14,052 bases of DNA from CAYLOP01 sp964385305. GTDB lineage: Bacteria; Chloroflexota; Anaerolineae; Anaerolineales; E44-bin32. The stretch lies in NCBI GenBank assembly GCA_964385305.1, contig CAYLOP010000078.1:1-14052 (forward strand), in the 5' to 3' direction. Below the pieces are notes generated by a model. The model saw only the letters and a list, made by a program, of their open reading frames with translations, ran no database searches and was not told the DNA's origin. Both the position numbers and the translations under genes were made by a program. Numbering within the stretch: position 1 is the first letter of the stretch; the number at the start of each line of letters is the position of its first letter. Below are positions 1 through 8,017 of this stretch, in pieces.

Positions 1-1
1 A

Positions 2-649
2 CCCCCGGCTATATACATCTCCAGCATGTATATATTAAAGCCCGCTTCTAACTTGCGTTACTACATCTCGGCGCTTCCGGCATTGACGATTCTGACCGCG
101 AATCTTATGGTCAGACTGACACCAGGACGGTTTGGTGCGTCCACCCGTAAAAGGTTGCTGCTCACTCTGGCAGCCATGAGCCTTGTCCCCACATCGGTTA
201 TGATTTTCTGGCAAATGCGAACAACCCACATTACGGCATACACATCCGGCATGATCAGCAGAAATGATTATCTATCGCAACATCCGGAGAGCGGATTCCC
301 GGAATATATGCAAGTCGTCGACTATATCGAGGATTCTTTACCTGACGACAGCGTCATCCTTATGCTCTTCGAAGCCAGAAGCTACTACATCACCCAGGAA
401 ACCCTGCAAGACAACGTGATCACCAACTGGCCACTGCTCGCTACCAGGATCTCCAGCGGGCAAGACTTGCGAGCGATGGACATCAGCCACATCATGGTGA
501 ACGAGGGTGCCTTGCGCTACTATGCCCAACGAGGGGTTGAAGAAGAGCGTTTTAAATGGGATGCGTTCCAACGCTTTGCGGAAACCGAACTTGACCCAGT
601 ATTTGAGGGTTCACTCTTCTCCCTCTATGCAATCGACAGCATAGAATAG
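2..649 (+). CDS. GT39/ArnT-like membrane glycosyltransferase family protein, C-terminal part
   Basis: The reading frame is open to the left edge, so the true start lies outside the window; the ATG at 26 has no evident ribosome binding site and is probably internal. The visible part begins with a hydrophobic stretch containing RYYISALPAL. An RY-x-LPALP-like element in a late membrane helix is typical of GT39/ArnT/PMT-like lipid-linked sugar transferases. A second hydrophobic stretch follows (LLLTLAAMSLVPTSVMIFW), then an extracytoplasmic C-terminal domain of about 125 residues with the sequence LPDDSVILMLFEARSYYI. The catalytic acidic residues of this family lie near the N-terminus and cannot be seen here. 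By family, it would move a sugar from a polyprenyl-phosphate donor on the outer face of the membrane. The family call rests on the C-terminal part only; it could be another polytopic membrane protein. Confidence 0.6.
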   Translation, partial: PPAIYISSMYILKPASNLRYYISALPALTILTANLMVRLTPGRFGASTRKRLLLTLAAMSLVPTSVMIFWQMRTTHITAYTSGMISRNDYLSQHPESGFPEYMQVVDYIEDSLPDDSVILMLFEARSYYITQETLQDNVITNWPLLATRISSGQDLRAMDISHIMVNEGALRYYAQRGVEEERFKWDAFQRFAETELDPVFEGSLFSLYAIDSIE

Positions 650-910
650 TAAAAGCCTTCTAGGGCATTCCTGGCGAACTTTCCGCTTGGCACAAATGAT
701 GATAGGCTTTCCCCAGCTTTCCTTAACAGACTGACTTTCCGACAACGATCGCCGACCTCACGGGAATGGACAAGGCTTGCTTGCTGCACCTGGCTGCTCG
801 GCGCGCCGGTCCATTATTGCTCCAGATCATGCCGAAGTCCAGCGTCCGTGACTTTGGGGATGACCAACCAGCATCCAGTGCTATCCGGGAACGAATGGGC
901 ACATCCCAAC

Positions 911-930
911 GTCTATTCTTTAGAATAGAC
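911..930. promoter_or_regulatory. Perfect 9-bp inverted repeat with possible -10 element
   Basis: Arms GTCTATTCT and AGAATAGAC are separated by only TT. A two-base loop does not suit an RNA hairpin, so a dimeric DNA-binding site is more likely. The right half contains TAGAAT (921-926), a 5/6 match to the bacterial -10 consensus; the matching -35 position (GGCACA at 898-903, 17-bp spacer) is weak. If this is the promoter of the macroglobulin gene, a protein bound to the palindrome would block it. The repeat is read directly; its function is inferred. Confidence 0.5.
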
Positions 931-931
931 A

Positions 932-950
932 CCAGGTGATAAACACCTGG
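932..950 (+). promoter_or_regulatory. 5' leader stem-loop before the macroglobulin gene
   Basis: CCAGGTG and CACCTGG form a perfect 7-bp stem around the loop ATAAA. It starts two bases after the preceding palindrome and ends nine bases before the AAGGAG ribosome binding site. No T-run follows, so it is not a normal intrinsic terminator. If transcription starts near 933, the stem would sit at the very 5' end of the mRNA, where such stems can stabilise transcripts. A second operator is an alternative. Confidence 0.4.
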
Positions 951-975
951 CAATAAATTAAGGAGTGTCGCAGCC

Positions 976-3900
976 ATGGCAGACCATCAAAAGCGTTTTT
1001 TGAGTCGATATTGGCTACCTTTGCTCATCATTGTTGTCGTGCTGGCAGGCGCTGGCATTTATCTGATCCTTCAAAGCCTCCGCGGCGGCGAACCACCGGG
1101 ACATGTCATTCCATCTCAGGTCGACACACCGGTGGCTGCCGGCGCAGGACCCACGACAGAGGGCGCCGAGACAAGCCTATCCATTCGCCTGAGCGAAGGC
1201 CAGGACCAGCCGGAAGCCGTCGAGCCTGTTCCCCTTGCTACCGGAGTGCCGCTCTCCGACGATGGCATTGCACGTGTCCTGGCGCGGCTGCCCGTGCTCA
1301 CAGCCGAGCCGGATGACAGCACGGACTTCAGGCTTCCTGACGATGTCATCCCCCCACCCCGCACCGGCGAGACCATCGCTGAGCCTTTCCCACCACCGCT
1401 AACAGGGATCGGTCCAGAACCGGTCGAAGCGGGTCCGCTGGAGGTACTGCGTTATTCGCCGGAAGGGGAGATTCCCATCGCCCCCTTCGTAAACATTACC
1501 TTCAATCAACCCATGGTGGCACTGGCGACGATCAGCGACCTGGCTGAGGGTGATGTGCCCGTCCTGATCGAACCGGCCCTTCCCGGTACTTGGCGTTGGT
1601 TGGGCACCAAGACGCTCAACTTCCAATACGACTCCGCATTAATCGACCGGTTGCCCATGGCGACGGAATACTTGGTCACCGTACCTGCCGGTACCCAGTC
1701 CGCAACCGGCGGCGTGCTGGCAGAGGCCGTGCAGTTCTCCTTCACCACGCCGACCGTAACGATGACTACATACTACCCATCCCAAAGTCCTCAACCCCGC
1801 GATCCCCTTTTCTTCGTCGCCTTTAATCAACGAATCGATCCCGCGGCTGTGCTGGAGACCATCCAGGTGACAGCAGGATCCCGGCGGGTCAGCATCACGT
1901 TGGCGACAGCAGAGGAAATCGCAGAAGACAAGACCGTGAGCCAGATGGTTGAGAACGCCAGTGAGGGACGATGGCTGGTCTTCCGGGCGAAAGAATTGCT
2001 GCCCGTCGATACGGACATCTCCATTGTCATCAGCCCCGGCACACCCTCGGCAGAGGGACCATTGGTCACCCAGACAGCACAGAGCTACGGCTTTCACACA
2101 TACGCTCCGCTGCGCATCGAGGATCACGGCTGTTCCTGGTATGGGGATGAATGCCCTCCGTTAACGCCACTCTATATCGAGTTCAACAACCCTCTCGACC
2201 TCGATGCCTACGAAGAGGGCATGCTTCGCATTGATCCGGAACTATTGGGTGCATCGGTGACGATTTATGGAGATACGATCTCCATCCGTGGTGCAACGGA
2301 AGGACGGACGACCTACCGCGTAACCGTGGATGAGAGCATCCAGGACATCTTCGGTCAGAAGCTCGGGAAAGATGAGATCCTGAAATTTAAGATTGGATCC
2401 GCCGAGCCCCTATTGATCGGACCCGATGAGATCTTCGTCACCCTGGATCCTGCCGCCACGGATCCAACCCTCTCCCTCTATGCCATCAACTACGAGAAAT
2501 TCGATGTCAGGATCTATGCCGTCCAACCAACTGATTGGCCGGCTTTTCTGAATTACCTATATGAATACCAGCGGACGGATACACCCCCTGAACCACCTGG
2601 AAACCTCGTTCTGGACGAGACCAAACGGGTGGAGATGCCTGCGGATAAACTGACCGAAGTGAGCATTGGGTTAAGCGATCTAATGGATGGTGATTTTGGG
2701 CATTTCATCGTCATCGTCAAACCGGTACGCAGTCTCTTCCAAGAAGAACGCTACTGGGAAATCGTACAGGCCTGGGTTCAAGTGACCCAGATTGGCCTGG
2801 ATGCCTTCGTCGATCACAGTGAAATGGTGGTCTGGTCCAACACGCTGCAGGATGGCTCGCCCCTGGCAGGCTTGAGTATCGAAACCTGGCCAGGCGGTGG
2901 AAGCCACATCACCGGAGAAGATGGCATCGCCAGGTTTGATCTCCCCCCAGGGGGCGTGTCCTACCTGGCAGCCCGCAAGGGCGCGGATCGCGCGCTTCTC
3001 CCGAGTTCAACTTACTACTGGGGCGATGATGGTTGGAATCGAAGATCCCTGAGTGATGATCTACGCTGGTATGTCTTCGACGACCGTCAGATGTACCGCC
3101 CTGGTGAAGAAGTCCACCTGAAGGGGTGGCTGCGGAGCATTGGCGCCGGGCAGGATGGTGATGTGGGACTGGTGGGCGGAAAAGTGTCCGCGGTCCAATA
3201 CCAGCTCATCGGCCCTCAAGGCAACGAGCTGGGTAGTGGTCGTGCCGAGGTCAACGCCTTGGGTGGATTTGACTTCGTATTCACCCTGCCCGAGAACGCG
3301 AACCTGGGATACGCACAGCTCTTGCTAAACGCTGAGGGCAGCCTCAGCGGACTGAGCGGCTGGCAGTATTATCACAGCTTCCAAATCCAGGAATTCCGAC
3401 GGCCGGAATTCGAAGTGTCGGCGCGCAACGAGACCACTGGACCCTACTTCGTCGGCGATCACGCCGTAGTGGCTGTCGAAGCGAAATACTACACCGGCGA
3501 TCCACTCGCCAACGCCGAAGTTGCCTGGAATGTTACCTCTTCTCCGAGCAACTACCAGCCACCCAATTGGCCGGATTTTACCTTTGGCAGTTGGACGCCC
3601 TGGTGGTGGTACTACGAACCATCCGATGGCGAGGCGGAATATGCATCCTACAGCGGAACGACGGATGCCTCTGGGAATCACTATCTGCGCATGGACTTCG
3701 ATGAGGTCTACTCCTTAAGACCTTTCAGTGTTTTAGCGGAAGCGACGGTGTTCGACGTCAACCGGCAGGCTTGGGCAGGAACGACCAGTCTGTTGGTGCA
3801 TCCTGCCAATCTGTACGTCGGCCTGCGCAGTGAGCGCTACTTTGTCGAGCGTGGCACGCCGCTGGAAATCGAGTTGATCGTCACTGACCTGGATGGGAAT

Positions 3901-6900
3901 CCTGTCGCTGACCGGCCCATCAACGTGACGGCGGCCCGGCTGGAATGGAAATACCAGGATGGCCGCTGGCAGCAGGTGGAAGCGGACGTCCAGGAATGCA
4001 CGGTGGGTTCAGGCGCAGAGCCGGTGAGCTGCACGTTCAAAACCCCCGTAGGCGGGCGCTACCAGATCACGGCGACCATCACCGACGAGATGGGCCGCCA
4101 GAACCAAAGCCAGTTCACCCGCTGGGTGAGCGGCGGGCAGCAGCCTCCCTCCCGGGAAGTCGAGCAAGAGACGGTCACGTTGATCCCGGATAAGGAGACC
4201 TACCAGCCGGGTGATGTGGCTCAGATCCTCGTACAGACCCCCTTCACACCCGCAGAAGGTCTGTTGACCGTTGCCCGCAGCGGCATCCTCTACACAGAAC
4301 GCTTCCTCATCGAAGATGGCACCATCACGCTGCAGGTGCCCATCGAAGCGAAACACATCCCGAATCTGAATATCCAGGTGGATGTTGTGGGTTCCGCGCC
4401 TCGGACGAACGACACCGGCGAAGCCGTTCCCGGTGTACCCCCGCGGCCGGCCTATGCCAGCGGTCAGCTCAACCTGAGCATCCCGCCGCTCCAGCGTACA
4501 CTCTCACTGGATGTGAAACCGCGTGAGACGGCGGTAGAGCCAGGCGGCGAGACCACGCTGGATCTTGTTCTGAAAGATGCAAATGGCCAACCAGTATCCG
4601 GCGCTGAACTCGCCGTGGTCGTCGTTGACGAGGCCATCCTGGCGCTGACCAACTACCAGCTCGCCGATCCCATCTCCATCTTCTATCAAAACCGCCCCTC
4701 CGATCTCGGCAGCCGCTACAGCCGCGCCAGCATCATCCTGGTGGATCCGATGGCGCTGCTCGATCACGGAATGGGTGGAGGCGATCTCAGGGTCCAGGGC
4801 ACAGCTACATCGGGTGCTGATAAAGGAATGGTCGAGGAGTTCGCTATGGAGGCGCCCGCGGCCGCGCCGATGGAAGGCGCTTTTGACGAAGTCGGGGGAG
4901 GCGGAGGCGCCGCGCCTCAGCCTATAAATGTGCGTATGGACTTCAATCCGCTGGCCACCTTCGCACCGAAGGTTCGCACAGATGCAAATGGTGAAGCCCG
5001 CGTGGAGGTGACGGTACCCGATAACCTGACTCGCTATCGGGTGATGGTGGTCGCCGTCGATGCCAGAGGAAACCAGTTCGGTTCGGCTGAATCTAATCTC
5101 ACCGCCCGACTGCCGCTGATGGTTCGGCCGTCTGCCCCGCGCTTCCTCAACTTTGGTGACAGCTTTGAGCTGCCGGTTGTGCTGCAGAATCAGACCGACG
5201 AACCCATGACAGTCGATGTGGTCTTGAGGACGACCAATCTCGAGCTCACCGGCATGCATGGGATGCAAGTGACCGTGCCGGAGCATGACAGGATCGAAGT
5301 GCGATTCCCAGCCGCGACGGATAAAGCCGGTACGGCTCGCTTCCAGATCGCGGCGGTGTCAGGCGACTATGCCGATGCTGCCACTGCGGAACTGCCCGTT
5401 TACACGCCGGCCACAACCGAGGCGTTTGCCACCTACGGCGTGATCGACGAGGGGGCCATCGCCCAACCTGTTTCATCGCCTACGGACGTCTTCTCACAGT
5501 ACGGCGGATTGGAGATCAACACCTCCTCCACCGCGCTGCAGGCGCTCACCGACGCGGTGCTCTATCTGGTTTCCTACCCCTTCGAGTGCTCGGAGCAGTT
5601 GGCCTCGCGCATCTTGGGCGTCGCCGCCCTGCGCGATGTGCTGACCGCGTTCGAGGCCGATGGGCTGCCCTCTCCACAGGAGATGGAGGCTGCAGTGCAG
5701 CGCGACATCGAGCGGCTGGGAGGGCTGCAGAACTGGGATGGTGGTTTCCCCTACTGGCGGCGCGGTCAGGACTCGATCCCCTTCAACACCATCCATGTGG
5801 CGCATGCGTTGCAGCGGGCCAAACTCAAGGGCTTCGAAGTGCCCGAGGCCATGCAGTCGAATGTTCTTCAGTATCTGCGCGATATCGAGAGTCATTACCC
5901 GTACTGGTACAGCCTGCGCACACGCCAGACGCTAAGCGCCTACGCACTCTACGTACGCACCCTGATGGGCGACCGGGACACCCAGAAAGCCCGCAAGCTG
6001 CTGGATGAAGCCGGGCTGGAGGAGCTCTCACTCGACGCTGTGGGTTGGATCTGGCAGACGCTGGTGGACGATCCCAGTTCCAGCGCCGAACTGGCTGCCA
6101 TCCGCCTGTACATCAACAACCGTGTGGTGGAAACTGCTGGAGCGGCCAACTTCACCACAACCTATCACGACCAGACTTACCTGCTGCTCAGTTCGAACCG
6201 GCGCACGGACGGCATCCTGCTGGACACCCTGATCCTCGACAGCCCACAAAGTGATCTGATCCCTAAACTGGTCAACGGGCTGTTGGCGCACCGCACAAAA
6301 GGCCACTGGGGCAACACGCAGGAGAACGTCTTCATCCTGCTGGCGCTTGATCGCTACTTCAACACCTTCGAAGCGCAAACCCCGGACTTCGTCGCCCGCA
6401 TCTGGCTGGGTGATACCTACGTCGGCGGTCACGAATACGAAGGGCGCACCACCGAGCGGCACGAGACGGAGATCCCCATGGTGTACCTGGTGGATCCCGC
6501 CCTGGGCGGTGGAGAGACGCAGGACTTGATCCTGAGCAAAGATGGGACCGGGCGGCTCTACTACCGGTTGGGGCTGCGATACGCCCCCACCGACCTGTCC
6601 CTCGATCCAGCTGACATGGGCTTCGTCGTCCAGCGCGAGTATGAGGCAGTGGATGACCCCGAAGACGTCACACGGGATGAGGATGGCGTCTGGCATATCA
6701 AGGCTGGGGCGCGCGTGCGGGTGCGCTTGACGATGGTGGCTGACAATCGGCGCTACCACGTGGCGCTGATCGACCCGCTGCCGGCCGGATTGGAGATCGT
6801 CAACCCGGCGCTGGCCGTCTCGGGAAGCGTCCCGCAAGATCCGGACAGTTCGGAGGCGCGCTACGGCTGGTGGTGGTGGTGGACCTGGTATGAACACCAG

Positions 6901-7083
6901 AACATGCGCGACGAACGCGCCGAGGTCTTCACGCCGCTGCTGTGGGATGGGGTGTACGATTACACCTACGTTGCGCGCGCAACCACGCCCGGCACCTTTG
7001 TGGTACCGCCTGCCAAGGCGGAGGAGATGTATTCGCCGGAGGTGTTCGGCCGCAGCGCCAGCGATTGGGTGATCGTGGAGTAG
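976..7083 (+). CDS. Bacterial alpha-2-macroglobulin, membrane-anchored, with intact thioester motif
   Basis: At 2035 residues this is longer than E. coli YfhM (about 1650). Residues 13-32 form one membrane segment with no lipobox, so it is probably anchored with its body outside the membrane. Residues 35-150 are a proline- and acid-rich linker. Three Ig-like (Big_5-type) units follow at about 155-260, 261-377 and 378-472. An MG2-like strand (DRQMYRPGEEV) starts at 703. A Gly/Ala/Met-rich bait-like linker spans about 1261-1318, and the A2M domain (FNPLATFAPKVRTDANG) about 1320-1410. The thioester motif CSEQ is at 1538-1541 (bases 5587-5598), inside an alpha-toroid domain with LQNWDGGFPYW at 1584-1594. 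The C-terminal macroglobulin domain is about 1889-2035. By family, protease cleavage of the bait exposes the thioester, which traps the attacker. The start has AAGGAG ten bases upstream. No pbpC-type partner gene is adjacent. Confidence 0.93.
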   Translation: MADHQKRFLSRYWLPLLIIVVVLAGAGIYLILQSLRGGEPPGHVIPSQVDTPVAAGAGPTTEGAETSLSIRLSEGQDQPEAVEPVPLATGVPLSDDGIARVLARLPVLTAEPDDSTDFRLPDDVIPPPRTGETIAEPFPPPLTGIGPEPVEAGPLEVLRYSPEGEIPIAPFVNITFNQPMVALATISDLAEGDVPVLIEPALPGTWRWLGTKTLNFQYDSALIDRLPMATEYLVTVPAGTQSATGGVLAEAVQFSFTTPTVTMTTYYPSQSPQPRDPLFFVAFNQRIDPAAVLETIQVTAGSRRVSITLATAEEIAEDKTVSQMVENASEGRWLVFRAKELLPVDTDISIVISPGTPSAEGPLVTQTAQSYGFHTYAPLRIEDHGCSWYGDECPPLTPLYIEFNNPLDLDAYEEGMLRIDPELLGASVTIYGDTISIRGATEGRTTYRVTVDESIQDIFGQKLGKDEILKFKIGSAEPLLIGPDEIFVTLDPAATDPTLSLYAINYEKFDVRIYAVQPTDWPAFLNYLYEYQRTDTPPEPPGNLVLDETKRVEMPADKLTEVSIGLSDLMDGDFGHFIVIVKPVRSLFQEERYWEIVQAWVQVTQIGLDAFVDHSEMVVWSNTLQDGSPLAGLSIETWPGGGSHITGEDGIARFDLPPGGVSYLAARKGADRALLPSSTYYWGDDGWNRRSLSDDLRWYVFDDRQMYRPGEEVHLKGWLRSIGAGQDGDVGLVGGKVSAVQYQLIGPQGNELGSGRAEVNALGGFDFVFTLPENANLGYAQLLLNAEGSLSGLSGWQYYHSFQIQEFRRPEFEVSARNETTGPYFVGDHAVVAVEAKYYTGDPLANAEVAWNVTSSPSNYQPPNWPDFTFGSWTPWWWYYEPSDGEAEYASYSGTTDASGNHYLRMDFDEVYSLRPFSVLAEATVFDVNRQAWAGTTSLLVHPANLYVGLRSERYFVERGTPLEIELIVTDLDGNPVADRPINVTAARLEWKYQDGRWQQVEADVQECTVGSGAEPVSCTFKTPVGGRYQITATITDEMGRQNQSQFTRWVSGGQQPPSREVEQETVTLIPDKETYQPGDVAQILVQTPFTPAEGLLTVARSGILYTERFLIEDGTITLQVPIEAKHIPNLNIQVDVVGSAPRTNDTGEAVPGVPPRPAYASGQLNLSIPPLQRTLSLDVKPRETAVEPGGETTLDLVLKDANGQPVSGAELAVVVVDEAILALTNYQLADPISIFYQNRPSDLGSRYSRASIILVDPMALLDHGMGGGDLRVQGTATSGADKGMVEEFAMEAPAAAPMEGAFDEVGGGGGAAPQPINVRMDFNPLATFAPKVRTDANGEARVEVTVPDNLTRYRVMVVAVDARGNQFGSAESNLTARLPLMVRPSAPRFLNFGDSFELPVVLQNQTDEPMTVDVVLRTTNLELTGMHGMQVTVPEHDRIEVRFPAATDKAGTARFQIAAVSGDYADAATAELPVYTPATTEAFATYGVIDEGAIAQPVSSPTDVFSQYGGLEINTSSTALQALTDAVLYLVSYPFECSEQLASRILGVAALRDVLTAFEADGLPSPQEMEAAVQRDIERLGGLQNWDGGFPYWRRGQDSIPFNTIHVAHALQRAKLKGFEVPEAMQSNVLQYLRDIESHYPYWYSLRTRQTLSAYALYVRTLMGDRDTQKARKLLDEAGLEELSLDAVGWIWQTLVDDPSSSAELAAIRLYINNRVVETAGAANFTTTYHDQTYLLLSSNRRTDGILLDTLILDSPQSDLIPKLVNGLLAHRTKGHWGNTQENVFILLALDRYFNTFEAQTPDFVARIWLGDTYVGGHEYEGRTTERHETEIPMVYLVDPALGGGETQDLILSKDGTGRLYYRLGLRYAPTDLSLDPADMGFVVQREYEAVDDPEDVTRDEDGVWHIKAGARVRVRLTMVADNRRYHVALIDPLPAGLEIVNPALAVSGSVPQDPDSSEARYGWWWWWTWYEHQNMRDERAEVFTPLLWDGVYDYTYVARATTPGTFVVPPAKAEEMYSPEVFGRSASDWVIVE

Positions 7084-7158
7084 GATGGAAGGCTTCGAAT
7101 TAACGAGCAATCGAGGTGAGGCTCGAAAAATCAGACAAGAATCAATCCCTTACCAGGA

Positions 7159-7193
7159 ATAGGATGCGGCCACATCAGAAGTCCGCATCCTAT
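7159..7193. terminator. Hairpin between convergent genes, possible bidirectional terminator
   Basis: ATAGGATGCGG (7159-7169) and CCGCATCCTAT (7183-7193) form a perfect 11-bp stem with a 13-base loop. It lies 75 bases after the macroglobulin stop and 8 bases before the stop of the opposing HAD gene, the expected place for a shared terminator. Neither strand has a clear T-run after the stem, so it may instead be a 3'-end stabiliser or a Rho-assisted end. Confidence 0.6.
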
Positions 7194-7201
7194 CGCGTTC
7201 T

Positions 7202-7891
7202 CTACTCGATGGTTTCCCATCCAAGATTCTGCGCATGGGCCGATAGAAGACTGTCTGGGTAAACCGCCACGGGATGACCCACGCGCTCTAGCAAGGGAAG
7301 ATCGGAGTAGCTGTCAGCATAGGCATAACTATCAGACCACAAAATATCCTTGCGCTCATCTAAGTATTGCTCGAGCCGTGTAACTTTATGCCGTCCCTGA
7401 CAGACCGGAAGCTCACTGGCTCCTGTGTATCGTCCACCATCCAGGATCATAGGCGTACCCACGGCGTCTTCGACTTCTAGCCAATGTCCAATTTCATGGA
7501 GCAGCGGGGAGAAAGTGCCAGAAACCAAGATAACCTTATGACCCATTGCCTGGTGATTGCGCAGCCGGTTTATGATTTCCGGTCGAACCCTTGGCAGTAC
7601 ATACTGCTCTGCAAGCCATGCAAATGCTTTTTCCGCCTCTTCGATGGTCAAACCTCGTATCGTCCAGCCCAGATTTCGAGCCCAGATAGACCGCGAAGTT
7701 GTCTCCGAAATTAGACCAAGCCGCTGTATCCACCAAATGGGCATGTGGATTGCCAAATAGGTATACAGTTGAAACCGGTTAACACGGTTGGTTCGGTGGT
7801 GTTGCGCGATTCCGAGCGTGATATGACCTGTGTATAAGGTCCCATCAAGGTCGAAGATGGCTGCGATTTTCGATGGATCCCCTGATCCCAA
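7202..7891 (-). CDS. HAD-IB family phosphatase (SerB-like)
   Basis: All four HAD motifs are present in this 229-residue protein. Motif I is FDLDGT with D14 (nucleophile) and D16. Motif II is VSGT with S124. The motif III lysine is K169 in GRHKV. Motif IV is DSYSD with D193 and D197. The GHPVAVYPD stretch and the GW near the C-terminus are typical of the HAD subfamily IB group related to phosphoserine phosphatase. Some members of that group are fused to PlsC-type acyltransferases; no such domain is present here. It is probably a cytoplasmic phosphomonoesterase of unknown substrate. The start is TTG at 7891-7889, chosen because GGAGGT lies six bases upstream and motif I begins a few residues later, leaving no room for a downstream ATG. 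It lies 126 bp after the DegV gene on the same strand and may be co-transcribed. Confidence 0.85.
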   Translation of the reverse strand: MGSGDPSKIAAIFDLDGTLYTGHITLGIAQHHRTNRVNRFQLYTYLAIHMPIWWIQRLGLISETTSRSIWARNLGWTIRGLTIEEAEKAFAWLAEQYVLPRVRPEIINRLRNHQAMGHKVILVSGTFSPLLHEIGHWLEVEDAVGTPMILDGGRYTGASELPVCQGRHKVTRLEQYLDERKDILWSDSYAYADSYSDLPLLERVGHPVAVYPDSLLSAHAQNLGWETIE

Positions 7892-7897
7892 GTCAAC

Positions 7898-7903
7898 ACC
7901 TCC
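7898..7903 (-). promoter_or_regulatory. Ribosome binding site deciding the TTG start of the HAD gene
   Basis: On the minus strand GGAGGT is followed by six bases and then TTG. This strong site supports a rare TTG initiation codon, because no in-frame ATG lies between it and the catalytic DLDGT motif. Confidence 0.7.
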
Positions 7904-8017
7904 CTTTCGTCATACCACTACCAATCCAGCGTCATCACCACTTCAACGATGTACTGTCAGGCGACACTTGATCAAAAGTTGCGCAAACCCCATCGTTTGT
8001 TTTTCACTCGTCGGCGG

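Larger units (their letters stand above)
650..975. other. Intergenic region without a gene, upstream of the macroglobulin gene
   Basis: No convincing coding region is present. The left part holds a weak long-range inverted repeat (AAAGCCT at 652-658 and AGGCTTT at 704-710, 45-base loop), too open to call a terminator for the upstream gene. The right part holds two tight inverted repeats (911-930 and 932-950), described separately, then the ribosome binding site AAGGAG at 960-965. The middle, about 711-905, shows nothing I can assign. Confidence 0.6.

Noticed and set aside
652..710. AAAGCCT/AGGCTTT inverted repeat after the GT39-like gene, considered as a terminator
   Set aside because: The 45-base loop and lack of a T-run make it a poor terminator.
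799..808. 10-bp palindrome CGGCGCGCCG in the gap before the macroglobulin gene
   Set aside because: Short, does not extend, and common by chance in GC-rich DNA; no promoter element nearby.
723..977. 84-codon minus-strand frame filling the gap before the macroglobulin gene
   Set aside because: It crosses the inverted repeats, the ribosome binding site and the start codon of the real gene and has no protein-like features.
1639..2127. Open frame of 162 codons on the minus strand
   Set aside because: Antisense to the Ig-like units; Cys- and His-rich composition typical of a wrong frame.
4504..5286. Open frame of 260 codons on the minus strand inside the macroglobulin gene
   Set aside because: Antisense shadow of the A2M domain; composition is odd (many His, Arg) and no motif is visible.
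6868..6882. TGG repeat considered as a microsatellite or repeat element
   Set aside because: It is in frame, codes for Trp, and lies in a conserved C-terminal region, so it is treated as protein sequence.
6028..7110. Long open frame of 360 codons on the minus strand inside the macroglobulin gene
   Set aside because: It is antisense to clearly conserved macroglobulin sequence, has no recognisable family features, and follows from codon bias in GC-rich DNA.
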